This document shows positions 52,101-54,839 of a DNA stretch of 64,000 nt, one piece after another (positions within the stretch are counted from its first letter, which is position 1; each line of letters starts with the position of its first letter). The stretch is taken from assembly GCF_032854445.1 (NCBI RefSeq), contig NC_088302.1, positions 54,712,046 through 54,776,045 on the forward strand, in the 5' to 3' direction. The DNA is from Liolophura sinensis (lineage: Eukaryota; Mollusca; Polyplacophora; Chitonida; Chitonidae). Under the pieces are notes generated by a model that was not told where the DNA came from, made no database searches, and saw only the letters and a list, made by a program, of their open reading frames with translations. Position numbers and translations under genes: made by a program.

Positions 52101-53226
52101 ATGGTCGGCCAACAACCTGGTCTTGGGTTTCCCAAGGGCTCTGCCCGGTTTCCTCCCACCATAATGCTGGCCGCCATCGTATAAGTGAAATATTCTTCAG
52201 TACGGTGTAAAGCACCACTCAAATAAGTAAATAAATAAAAAGATCACCTCAATCCTGTTAAGTTTACTACACTCCAATGGCATCCTTAATACTAATTGTT
52301 CATTTATGAATATCTTATCAACATTTCATTACAATGCCAGGCCTTGCACTTCTGGATGGATGATGTATGTTACATCACAAAACCCACCAACTGGCTAATC
52401 CTGCAAGACACATTTTCAAACTGGCATATACCTGCTGTAAAATACAACTCCATAAAATGACATCTCCGGTTGCCATAGCAACACACAGTGACTGTTGACT
52501 GGCTAGATGTTCCGCTCCAACAACCAACCCTGAGCCATCAGCTGGCAGATAATTGTTTTCTCCATCAGCTAAATAAATGCTGTCAACTATCTGGAGATGA
52601 CAAGAAGAAAGACAGTGTCAAAGCCAGCAATCAAATTTCACATTTACTAAGCCAGTAGAATTTCTATTCCCGTATAAGTAGGAAAGTCGTTGCTTGTTTT
52701 CTTAAGGCAACACTAATTTTATTTTGTGTTTTACTAGAGAACTGGCGATAAAAATTCCAAAATGGAATAAAAATTCACTTTTTATTTTGTCTGGTCTTGA
52801 TGTACTTATGATTTTCCAGTTTTCAAGGTTTTCCGACAATGCAAACATGTCTTCAGCAGGAAAAATTGTTGGGATAGTTAACATTTCCCACAATTACATG
52901 ATTTTATTTCTATATGTTCCTCCGACATCTATGAAGCAAAAGACCTATTGCTCCAGTAAAACAGCTGTTGCCTAAGTGTAATTTAAGCCAAAATCATTTA
53001 GTTTCAGTAATGACATCCACTCTGATAACCACAGACACATGAGCAATAGCTTGCACCAGATATTATTTGCACTTACTGAGGAGAGATTGGGATCTAAGAG
53101 ATGTATGTGTGTTCCGGTAACACAGTAGATGTTTCCAGTGTCATAGTCCACACTGATAGCCTGCACTCGGGACAACTGTGGGATTCCAGAAACACGCAGG
53201 CTGGTCAACAGCTGAAGATTCCTCAT
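2467..53226 (-). CDS. ELP1: ELP1 (IKBKAP) Elongator complex scaffold subunit, whole gene, 31 coding exons, last exon missing
   Basis: ELP1 is the largest Elongator subunit; Elongator adds cm5U-type modifications to wobble uridines of cytosolic tRNAs. I matched conserved peptides along the family (start [122 protein letters not shown]) and placed GT/AG sites. The 31 exons total 3837 nt = 1279 codons, with all 30 junctions in compatible phase; human ELP1 is about 1330 residues, so only the C-terminal tail is lacking. Residues 1 to about 720 correspond to the two WD40 propellers, the rest to the helical/TPR-like arm and dimerisation region, with the basic tRNA-binding stretch near residues 1186-1205. 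The start is the ATG at 53226, aligned with the family start. Introns are 0.2-16 kb and crowded with tandem repeats. Identification is very secure; individual exon ends are inferred without transcript data. Confidence 0.97.
2690..2835 (+). repeat. Dispersed repeat fragment
   Basis: Contains CCCACCCAGTCACATTATAC and GACACCGAGCCAACC, resembling a repeat family common in bivalve and other lophotrochozoan genomes. A different portion of what looks like the same family occurs at 14598-14820. Confidence 0.5.
3637..4624. mobile_element. DNA element with ~45-bp terminal inverted repeats
   Basis: The left end begins TACTGTAAAGTACTTATTAT; the right end, read on the other strand, begins TACTGTGAAGTACTTAATTT, and similarity continues for about 45 bp (GGAATTTATTTTCGCAGATT against GGAACTAATTTTCGTGGATT). 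Length 988 bp, no transposase frame, so non-autonomous. Its internal sequence shares blocks with the THAP-bearing fragment at 44320-44820, in the opposite orientation. The 18-bp array begins about 20 bp beyond its right end. Confidence 0.7.
4642..5497. repeat. 18-bp tandem array (GAGACAGAAACAGGTATT)
   Basis: About 47 copies of an 18-bp unit with variants (GAGACAGAGACAGGTATT, GAGATGGAAACAGGTATT, GAGACAGAAACCGGTAGT) and two short GGAACA insertions. Because 18 is a multiple of three and the unit lacks stops, most frames are open on both strands (ETETGI repeats); this is not evidence of coding. Lies in the intron between ELP1 exons 30 and 31. Confidence 0.97.
5735..5862 (-). CDS. ELP1: ELP1 exon 30 (basic tRNA-binding stretch)
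   Basis: Encodes [20 protein letters not shown] then [15 protein letters not shown]; matches human [32 protein letters not shown]. This Lys/Arg-rich block is implicated in tRNA binding. Donor GAG|GTAAAT. Confidence 0.98.
5925..6515. mobile_element. Long imperfect palindrome, MITE-like fold-back element
   Basis: Left sequence (from GTGCACACGAGACCC, through CTTAAGCACGTAACTCTTGT, AAGTTTTTGCC, CAAACATGTTTGATAATTTC and AGCTATCTCCTTTCAAGTAA) returns inverted on the right (TTACTTGAAAGGAGATAGCT, AAATTATCAAACACGTT, GGCAAAAACTTACAG, GTCATGTGCTTAAGG). The arms are over 200 bp and diverged by small indels. No coding frame. Non-autonomous DNA element is the best guess; target duplication not identified. 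Confidence 0.65.
6516..7794. other. ELP1 intron segment without genes
   Basis: AT-rich intron between exons 29 and 30. A highly diverged minus-strand SINE tail may lie around 7219-7255 (CTCAAGAATACTTGAC). A poly-A run is at 6986-7000. Nothing else seen. Confidence 0.5.
7795..7918 (-). CDS. ELP1: ELP1 exon 29
   Basis: Encodes [20 protein letters not shown] and a Ser/Thr-rich tail; matches human GQESDLFSETSSVVSGS. Acceptor TTACAG, donor CGG|GTGAGT. Repeat array starts about 40 bp upstream of the acceptor. Confidence 0.94.
7960..9575. repeat. 33/39-bp tandem array in ELP1 intron
   Basis: Unit CATGTACCACAAATGTCACT GGCTGTTATTTACAAAGTA (39 bp) in the higher half; a 33-bp form lacking the six-base CATGTA part in the lower half (about 8150-8440). 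The lower edge, about 40 bp from the exon 29 acceptor, is most diverged. The long open frames here (up to 325 codons) result from a unit divisible by three. Confidence 0.96.
9832..9905 (-). mobile_element. SINE tail fragment, inverted
   Basis: GATTTGATTGGTGTTTTATG, AAGAATACTTCACTTATGTG and CAGCAACCAGCATT are the reverse complement of the SINE tail. Only about 70 bp remain. Confidence 0.7.
10035..10209 (-). CDS. ELP1: ELP1 exon 28
   Basis: Encodes [38 protein letters not shown] and IEYM; matches human [34 protein letters not shown]. Acceptor GGACAG, donor ATGG|GTGAGA. Confidence 0.97.
10405..12850 (-). repeat. 70/97-bp tandem array of ELP1 exon 27 ends with splice donors
   Basis: About 28 units. 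Each, on the minus strand, carries a copy of the exon 27 end: for example GGTCAGGTGAGGGAGGAAGC followed by CATACGACAG|GTGAG, against exon GGTCAAATGTGGGAGGAAGC followed by CTTAAGACAG|GTGAG. Short units are 70 bp; long units are 97 bp and add CCACACATGACCATCACTAC AGAAATCTGG (plus strand). The five units nearest the exon (12361-12845) are uniform at exactly 97 bp; further out 70- and 97-bp units alternate in larger blocks. Most copies keep ACAG|GTGAG; some near the exon read ACTG|GTGAG or ACTG|GTCAG. Confidence 0.93.
12852..12914 (-). CDS. ELP1: ELP1 exon 27, parent of the adjacent tandem array
   Basis: Only 63 nt (21 codons): [20 protein letters not shown] plus Q, aligning with human [21 protein letters not shown]. 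Acceptor GCTCAG, donor ACAG|GTGAGC. The last ~45 nt and the donor reappear about 28 times in tandem directly downstream (12850 to 10405). Confidence 0.93.
12915..13899. other. ELP1 intron between exons 26 and 27
   Basis: 985 bp of AT-rich, apparently single-copy sequence. I see no gene, recognisable repeat or unusual structure in it. Confidence 0.7.
13900..13961 (-). CDS. ELP1: ELP1 exon 26
   Basis: 62 nt, [20 protein letters not shown], aligning with human [20 protein letters not shown]. Acceptor AAACAG, donor GGG|GTAAGA. Confidence 0.9.
14324..14525 (-). CDS. ELP1: ELP1 exon 25
   Basis: Encodes [19 protein letters not shown] and [20 protein letters not shown]; matches human YGEHLMQEHMYEPAGLMFA..ALCVAAQL. 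Donor CCA|GTATGT. Confidence 0.97.
14598..14820 (+). repeat. Dispersed lophotrochozoan-type repeat
   Basis: Begins GTGAGTGAGTGAGTGCTTAT and continues GGTTTAACGTCATACTTAAC, CAGTCATATGACGACAAAGG and CCATTATACTGATACGGGTC. I associate this sequence with a high-copy family in bivalve genomes (from memory, not a search). Confidence 0.6.
14930..15284. repeat. 32-bp tandem array, first part
   Basis: About eleven copies of CATGTTTCCACCATTCAGTC CTATCATGACAG with CCTACCACGACAG variants. The array is interrupted by a SINE and resumes at 15554. Confidence 0.95.
15285..15553 (+). mobile_element. Full-length tRNA-derived SINE with 13-bp target duplication
   Basis: Head GGGGCCTCCGTGGCTCAGTT GGTTAG with A-box-like TGGCTCAGTTGG, B-box-like GAGTTCAAGTTCAGC, a body with TTTCCTCCCACCATAATGCT, and tail TGAGTACGGCGTAAAACACC then (AAAT)n. 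CCTATCATGACAG flanks it at 15272-15284 and 15554-15566. Similar in plan to molluscan V-type SINEs; family name not asserted. It lies in the intron between ELP1 exons 24 and 25. Confidence 0.95.
15554..15625. repeat. 32-bp tandem array, continuation after the SINE
   Basis: Two further units (CCTATCATGACAGCATGTTT CCACCATTCAGT) immediately after the SINE, showing that the element inserted into an existing array. Confidence 0.92.
15810..15907 (-). CDS. ELP1: ELP1 exon 24
   Basis: Encodes [20 protein letters not shown] and FPRQSQQYK; matches human [21 protein letters not shown]..SSQQY. Tandem arrays lie about 85-190 bp away on both sides. Confidence 0.94.
15992..16285. repeat. Irregular ~16-20-bp array (GTGTGCCCAAAGAAAA)
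   Basis: About 17 copies of (GTGYRYRCCCAAAGAAAAY) with frequent loss of CC. It starts about 85 bp upstream of the ELP1 exon 24 acceptor. Open frames on both strands are repeat artefacts. Confidence 0.93.
16556..17285. repeat. 72-bp tandem array, ten copies
   Basis: Unit starts GGTGGTGAATGTGCCACGAC and continues TCACACATCCCGTCACCGAC, AGGCACACATGATATCACCA, TCAACAGTAAGA. The middle copies are nearly identical; the outer copies diverge. 72 = 24 codons, hence open frames of 190 and 275 codons without coding value. Confidence 0.96.
17286..18461. other. ELP1 intron segment without genes
   Basis: AT-rich remainder of the intron between exons 23 and 24. No repeat family or coding signal recognised. 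Confidence 0.6.
18462..18582 (-). CDS. ELP1: ELP1 exon 23
   Basis: Encodes [20 protein letters not shown] then [20 protein letters not shown]; matches human. Acceptor TTTCAG, donor AAT|GTATGT. Confidence 0.98.
18830..18975 (-). CDS. ELP1: ELP1 exon 22
   Basis: Encodes [20 protein letters not shown] and [14 protein letters not shown], almost identical to human. Acceptor CTGTAG, donor AAG|GTAGTG. Confidence 0.98.
19377..19462 (-). CDS. ELP1: ELP1 exon 21
   Basis: Encodes [20 protein letters not shown] then LKLIRVLK; matches human YCLSILTSHVKKTTPELE. Acceptor TTGTAG, donor AAG|GTGAGT. Confidence 0.95.
19463..20162. repeat. ELP1 intron with a small 40-bp duplication
   Basis: AGGCAAAAACCACCAAACAT GACACCCTGCCCGGTCAAT is present twice, at 19805-19843 and 19845-19883, with no mismatch seen. 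The rest of this intron shows nothing notable. Confidence 0.85.
20163..20312 (-). CDS. ELP1: ELP1 exon 20
   Basis: Encodes [13 protein letters not shown], a low-complexity linker, then [19 protein letters not shown]; aligns with human KEEDVTKTMYP..DLVCDAMRAVMES. Acceptor TTTAAG selected by phase. Confidence 0.93.
20313..20918. other. ELP1 intron between exons 19 and 20
   Basis: A degenerate SINE tail may lie at about 20389-20436 (ATAATGTATAAGTGAACTAT, then CAATCAAATAGATAAAT). Otherwise no features. Confidence 0.45.
20919..21077 (-). CDS. ELP1: ELP1 exon 19
   Basis: Encodes [19 protein letters not shown] and the following helix to INIFLTEL; matches human [16 protein letters not shown]. Acceptor TTACAG, donor CG|GTAAGT. 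Confidence 0.98.
21354..21543 (-). CDS. ELP1: ELP1 exon 18
   Basis: Encodes [20 protein letters not shown] and [18 protein letters not shown], nearly identical to human ELP1. Phase 1 in, phase 2 out. It marks the change from propeller to helical arm. Confidence 0.98.
21908..22010 (-). CDS. ELP1: ELP1 exon 17
   Basis: Encodes [20 protein letters not shown] and THTCRC; matches human [24 protein letters not shown]. The 1.3-kb array starts 93 bp upstream of its acceptor. Confidence 0.96.
22103..38230. repeat. 16-kb array of twelve ~1.3-kb units filling one ELP1 intron
   Basis: Units begin at CTAGAATGGATCTGCGA at 22103, 23425, 24747, 26057, 27431, 28562, 29880, 31243, 32567, 33996, 35301 and 36744; most are 1.30-1.44 kb, unit 5 is 1.13 kb. 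Each ends in an (AAT)n stretch. Within a unit, in order: hairpin GGATCTGC-loop-GCAGATCC, palindrome CCGGGATCCCGG, a long unique part, then TGACGTCA, CCAAT, ACCGGAAGT and ATGGCGGCC. No transposase, reverse transcriptase or long coding frame. The array starts 93 bp from exon 17 and ends 64 bp from exon 16. The family is not one I can name. Confidence 0.96.
27370..27430. repeat. Palindromic GGGATCCCGTTC cassette at a unit junction
   Basis: AAGAAAAAACAGAACGATAA CAATA followed by GGGATCCCGTTC-CGGAA-GAACGGGATCCC, a perfect 12-bp stem, then TAATAATAA. The same cassette occurs at about 28505-28560, 31183-31240, 33880-33994 (two), 36622-36735 (two) and 38065-38230 (three). Confidence 0.92.
38294..38347 (-). 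CDS. ELP1: ELP1 exon 16
   Basis: 54 nt, [18 protein letters not shown], matching human CVLGLTDRCRFFINDIE. Acceptor TTTCAG, donor GAG|GTAAGT. It is followed by the 16.3-kb intron that holds the 1.3-kb repeat array. Confidence 0.94.
38492..38691. other. Assembly gap (200 N)
   Basis: Exactly 200 undetermined bases in the intron between ELP1 exons 15 and 16; real size unknown. Confidence 1.
38974..39062 (-). CDS. ELP1: ELP1 exon 15
   Basis: Encodes [20 protein letters not shown], matching human PVRFPYPCTQTELAMIGEE. A CAG acceptor at 39073 looks better but is out of phase with exon 14; the GGGAG acceptor ending at 39063 fits, so the 5' end is tentative. Confidence 0.82.
39449..39555 (-). CDS. 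ELP1: ELP1 exon 14
   Basis: Encodes [14 protein letters not shown] and [16 protein letters not shown]; matches human SSAAVDGVI..VVLQLADGQIFKY. Acceptor GTTCAG, donor CAT|GTGAGC. Confidence 0.88.
39859..40003 (-). CDS. ELP1: ELP1 exon 13
   Basis: Open frame [20 protein letters not shown] then QFMLYQTEF and [10 protein letters not shown], in the poorly conserved second-propeller region. Supported mainly by phase, GTAAGA donor and continuity into exon 14. Confidence 0.78.
40115..40144. repeat. (AC)n microsatellite
   Basis: About 13 uninterrupted CA repeats between ELP1 exons 12 and 13. Confidence 0.95.
40393..40494 (-). CDS. ELP1: ELP1 exon 12
   Basis: Encodes [20 protein letters not shown] and LDHVYRY; matches human KLGAVGGSGFKVCL. 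The obvious donor (GTATGG at 40397) breaks the frame to exon 13; a GTACTA donor five bases on keeps it. The 3' end is the least certain in the gene. Confidence 0.75.
40749..40922 (-). CDS. ELP1: ELP1 exon 11
   Basis: Encodes [20 protein letters not shown] and [17 protein letters not shown]; matches human [21 protein letters not shown]. Acceptor TTTCAG, donor CAG|GTGGGA. Confidence 0.94.
41101..41331 (-). CDS. ELP1: ELP1 exon 10
   Basis: Longest exon (231 nt). Encodes [31 protein letters not shown] and ATVAVIDG; all align with ELP1. The acceptor TTGTAG|TTCAG is chosen over the CAG five bases on because it keeps phase with exon 9. Confidence 0.93.
41431..41665 (-). mobile_element. SINE, inverted, nearly complete
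   Basis: Reverse complement of the SINE: TTTATTTATTTATATATTTG at the low end (tail), GACCAGCATTATGGTGGAAG, CGGGCAGAGCC, and ACCAATGTAG/GGGTCATTATGCC near the head. The first ~30 bp of the head are lost. Confidence 0.9.
42128..42389 (+). mobile_element. SINE, full-length but diverged
   Basis: Head GGTCTCCATGGCTGAGGTGG TTAGCATGGCGCAATGACC, B-box region GAGTTCAAGTCCAGCTC, tail AAAACACCAATCAAATAAAT. More mutated than the copy at 15285, therefore older. Confidence 0.92.
42481..42583 (-). CDS. ELP1: ELP1 exon 9
   Basis: Encodes [20 protein letters not shown] and a linker; matches human [20 protein letters not shown]. The 5' part of this exon and its acceptor are duplicated just upstream (42612-42644). 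Confidence 0.93.
42573..42644. repeat. 39-bp duplication spanning the ELP1 exon 9 acceptor
   Basis: ACCTCACAAACCTGTTTAGA AAACACCACATTT (42573-42605) recurs as ACCTCACAAACCAGCAAAGA AAACACCACATTT (42612-42644). The first copy contains the true exon start and acceptor; in the second the AG is altered (TTTGCTG). Confidence 0.88.
42645..43929. other. ELP1 intron segment, non-coding
   Basis: No gene seen. GTCTTTGATATGCAAAT occurs at 42914-42930 and again at 43034-43050, exactly 120 bp apart, and three TGATTGGCT-like CCAAT-type sequences follow. Confidence 0.5.
43930..44215. repeat. 119-bp tandem repeat, about 2.4 copies
   Basis: AACCTTCAATCCATGTCTGA TAGCCCAACATACAAGAG repeats 119 bp later with few differences, and a third, shorter copy (CTTAACCTTCCATCCACG) follows. 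Confidence 0.8.
44320..44820 (+). pseudogene. Broken THAP-domain (P-element-like) transposon fragment
   Basis: The plus-strand frame at about 44510-44674 reads [53 protein letters not shown] and stops. C-x4-C spacing, the FxxFP motif and the following basic helix are those of a THAP zinc-binding domain, but the second Cys-His pair is missing, so the domain is truncated. The sequence after the stop (TTTGCCAGGCTGACAGGAGT, ATACCTGTTTGGCGTGCTTG) matches the TIR element at 3637-4624 in reverse. THAP domains occur in P-type transposases and host genes. Confidence 0.72.
45120..45905. repeat. 60-bp tandem array in ELP1 intron
   Basis: Unit GGTAAGGATGACTGCAATAG GCATGATTGCTGTAAGGATG ACTACTGTGAACATGATTGT, itself three related ~20-bp blocks (xxRTAAGGATGACTRY). 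About 13 copies. The resulting frame of 280 codons is an artefact. Ends 71 bp from exon 8. Confidence 0.96.
45976..46099 (-). CDS. ELP1: ELP1 exon 8
   Basis: Encodes [20 protein letters not shown] and [14 protein letters not shown]; FxEKNGLxHGxFTLP is diagnostic of ELP1. Donor AAG|GTAGAG is 71 bp from the end of the 60-bp tandem array. Confidence 0.95.
46300..46390 (-). CDS. ELP1: ELP1 exon 7
   Basis: Encodes [19 protein letters not shown] and GLEQPLAWK; matches human VRVWNREFALQSTSE..LAWKPSG. Acceptor TTGCAG, donor AA|GTAGGA. Confidence 0.94.
46391..46915. other. ELP1 intron between exons 6 and 7
   Basis: 525 bp without recognisable features. Confidence 0.6.
46916..47015 (-). CDS. ELP1: ELP1 exon 6
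   Basis: Encodes [20 protein letters not shown] followed by [10 protein letters not shown]; equals the human [15 protein letters not shown] region. Acceptor GAAGCAG, donor CAG|GTAAAC. Confidence 0.95.
47715..49790. repeat. ~59-64-bp tandem array, about 33 copies
   Basis: Unit TCCTCACCACAGCCACACTA CCAGTACTTAGTCAGTGCCT CTAACTGCTAACAGAGTA. The lower half has the short form; from about 48720 units acquire ACATG (CTACATGTAAGTCAG), giving 64 bp. The upper edge is only about 20 bp from the exon 5 donor. Confidence 0.96.
49811..49896 (-). CDS. ELP1: ELP1 exon 5
   Basis: Encodes [20 protein letters not shown] and more; [13 protein letters not shown] is an ELP1 signature. Donor AAG|GTAAGC; a long tandem array begins only about 20 bp beyond this donor. 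Confidence 0.95.
50155..50235 (-). CDS. ELP1: ELP1 exon 4
   Basis: Encodes [18 protein letters not shown] and NQTEFGE, matching the human TLIMMTKDFEPILEQ region. Phase 1 in and out, joining exons 3 and 5 without a frame break. Confidence 0.94.
50236..51057. other. ELP1 intron between exons 3 and 4
   Basis: No gene seen. The stretch 50325-50480 looks like an old interspersed repeat, but I could not match it to anything else in the window. Confidence 0.4.
51058..51139 (-). CDS. ELP1: ELP1 exon 3
   Basis: Encodes [20 protein letters not shown] and a following short stretch; the WSPDQE motif is highly conserved in ELP1. Acceptor TGTACAG, donor ACAG|GTCAGT, ends in phase 1. Confidence 0.95.
51140..52041. 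other. ELP1 intron segment between exons 2 and 3
   Basis: AT-rich; no coding or repeat signal recognised before the SINE at 52042. Confidence 0.6.
52042..52240 (+). mobile_element. SINE, 5'-truncated
   Basis: Starts in GAGCCGCTCACCAATGCGGT, keeps TTTCCTCCCACCATAATGCT and GTATAAGTGAAATATTCTTC, ends in AAATAAGTAAATAAATAAA. Confidence 0.9.
52432..52590 (-). CDS. ELP1: ELP1 exon 2
   Basis: 53 codons in phase 0 at both ends; includes [13 protein letters not shown] and [15 protein letters not shown], matching the first propeller of ELP1. Acceptor CTCCAG, donor CAG|GTATAT. Confidence 0.95.
53077..53226 (-). CDS. ELP1: ELP1 exon 1 (start codon exon)
   Basis: Encodes residues 1-50, beginning MRNLQLL as in other ELP1 proteins, and ending at a strong GTAAGT donor in phase 0. 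An in-frame open stretch continues upstream of the ATG but starts with no ATG, so 53226 is the chosen start. A 5' UTR boundary is not visible. Confidence 0.93.
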
Positions 53227-53744
53227 ACTGACAAACTGCTCAATCAAAGTATTTGCCTGTTCAACATTTCAATAAAAAAATCATTACTTTGTTGCCTTAG
53301 AAAGGTTAAAAGATCAAAGAGAAGAACTACTCTACTACGCTACTAGTTGAAAGACTTCCTCAGCTGTGGAGAGCCATATATGTGTACCTGTGAAAAAAAA
53401 CAATGTATGCGTCAAGTAAGAACTGTAAGACACATCATACTGCAGAGGAAAACATCCACTCTTTTCGTTCCATTTCAAAATATGTCCTTTATTTTAAGTC
53501 CACAAAGATGGGTCATGTCTAGTTTGAGCACACTGACTGTTTGTTGAGGGATATTTCAATACGCCATGATCAAGGCTGCTCAACCTACAGTCAGAGGCCA
53601 GCCAGCCCCCTCTGTGACATGGTGGGGAACAGGTGGCAGCCCTAATACACACTCCATGTGCCTCAGGCTGGCCAAATCCACATTGTAACATCTCCCATAC
53701 CAATCATCACATACAATTATGTGATGGTACTCTACTGTTTTTAA

Positions 53745-53801
53745 TCGCCACGGTATGGCTGAAATATTGCCGATGTGGCGTTAAGCCATAATCATTCATT
53801 C
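53745..53801 (+). repeat. Short interspersed repeat tail
   Basis: CGCCACGGTATGGCTGAAAT ATTGCCGATGTGGCGTTAAG CCATAATCATTCATT resembles tails of dispersed elements common in gastropod and other molluscan genomes (from memory). The upstream extent is unclear. Confidence 0.5.
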
Positions 53802-54024
53802 TACTGTTTTTAAGACAGATGTCATGTATTTAAAAATGGGAAAATACAAATTTGGGCATGTGCCCATAGGCGGACTTTTGTACGTTTGCTTTTCTAACAT
53901 TGATGATGATTCAAATGTTCATGTGACTCAGTCAAATGGCAAGGCAAATGGCGGTTGTACTGAAAAGAGGTAGCAACATTTTAGCCTGCATTTTCTGCAT
54001 TAAACAATACTTTATTGGACTAAC

Positions 54025-54167
54025 ATAACGAGATATATGGATAACAACTTCTGCTTATTTGGAAGCGACATTTTGGTATAGATACTAATGCTTGAAAATG
54101 ATATTAGTATCTACACCGAAATGTCGCTCCCAAATAAACAGAAGTTGTAATCCATATATCTTGTTAT
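54025..54167. mobile_element. Fold-back element with 65-bp arms
   Basis: Left arm 54025-54089 (ATAACGAGATATATGGATAA, CTTCTGCTTATTTGGAAGCG, ATAGATACTAAT) pairs with right arm 54103-54167 (ATTAGTATCTACACCGAAAT, CCAAATAAACAGAAG, CCATATATCTTGTTAT) across a 13-nt loop; only a handful of mismatches. Confidence 0.88.
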
Positions 54168-54839
54168 ATCATCCAACTCAACTTCTAAATGCCTCTCAAT
54201 GTTTATGGGATTACTGTTACAAAATTGGGTGTGATGATTGGAAGGGGAGATCTTATAACAGGAATCTGAGCAGCAGGAAGTAAGTGGAGTTCTTATTCGG
54301 GTCGTCACTTGTTAGCCACCATGTCGGCGAGGGTGTTGGTCTTTCACTATAGGTTGAGCAGCCAAGCGTAAGTTAAATACTCCTCGTCCAACAGTCAATG
54401 TACTTGGACTAGGCCATGCCAAACTATTTTTGAGATGCACATTTATACATCTATTTTAAATTTCTTTCGGCAGGATACTACTAGTGAGATACAGGATCAT
54501 CACCTAAAGATAAAACATTCTGACGTGAAATCAAACATCAGGCTATGTAAATCCATTGAAGTTTAGAACCACACAACTAATAATTGTAAATAAATATCAA
54601 CAGTGTTTTTGCGTCATTTTTCAGTACCTGATAACTACAGATTACCTTTTCTTCTGGACACCCACATGATTTTAGGTACATCATAAATTAATACATATAA
54701 TATATTCAAATTCAGACCAGTCAACATTAAAAACATTATTGAGAGCTCAGTTACCGATGCTGTCTACGCGAAGACATTCACTTCTCTTGAATGGAATTCG
54801 GAAACAATTCACTGATAGCCGATACTGGGACGAACAGGA

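Larger units (their letters stand above)
53227..54839. other. Spacer between ELP1 and the upstream small gene
   Basis: Must contain the ELP1 promoter and 5' UTR, but no TATA box or UTR splice is evident. It holds a repeat tail at 53745-53801 and a fold-back element at 54025-54167. Confidence 0.5.
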
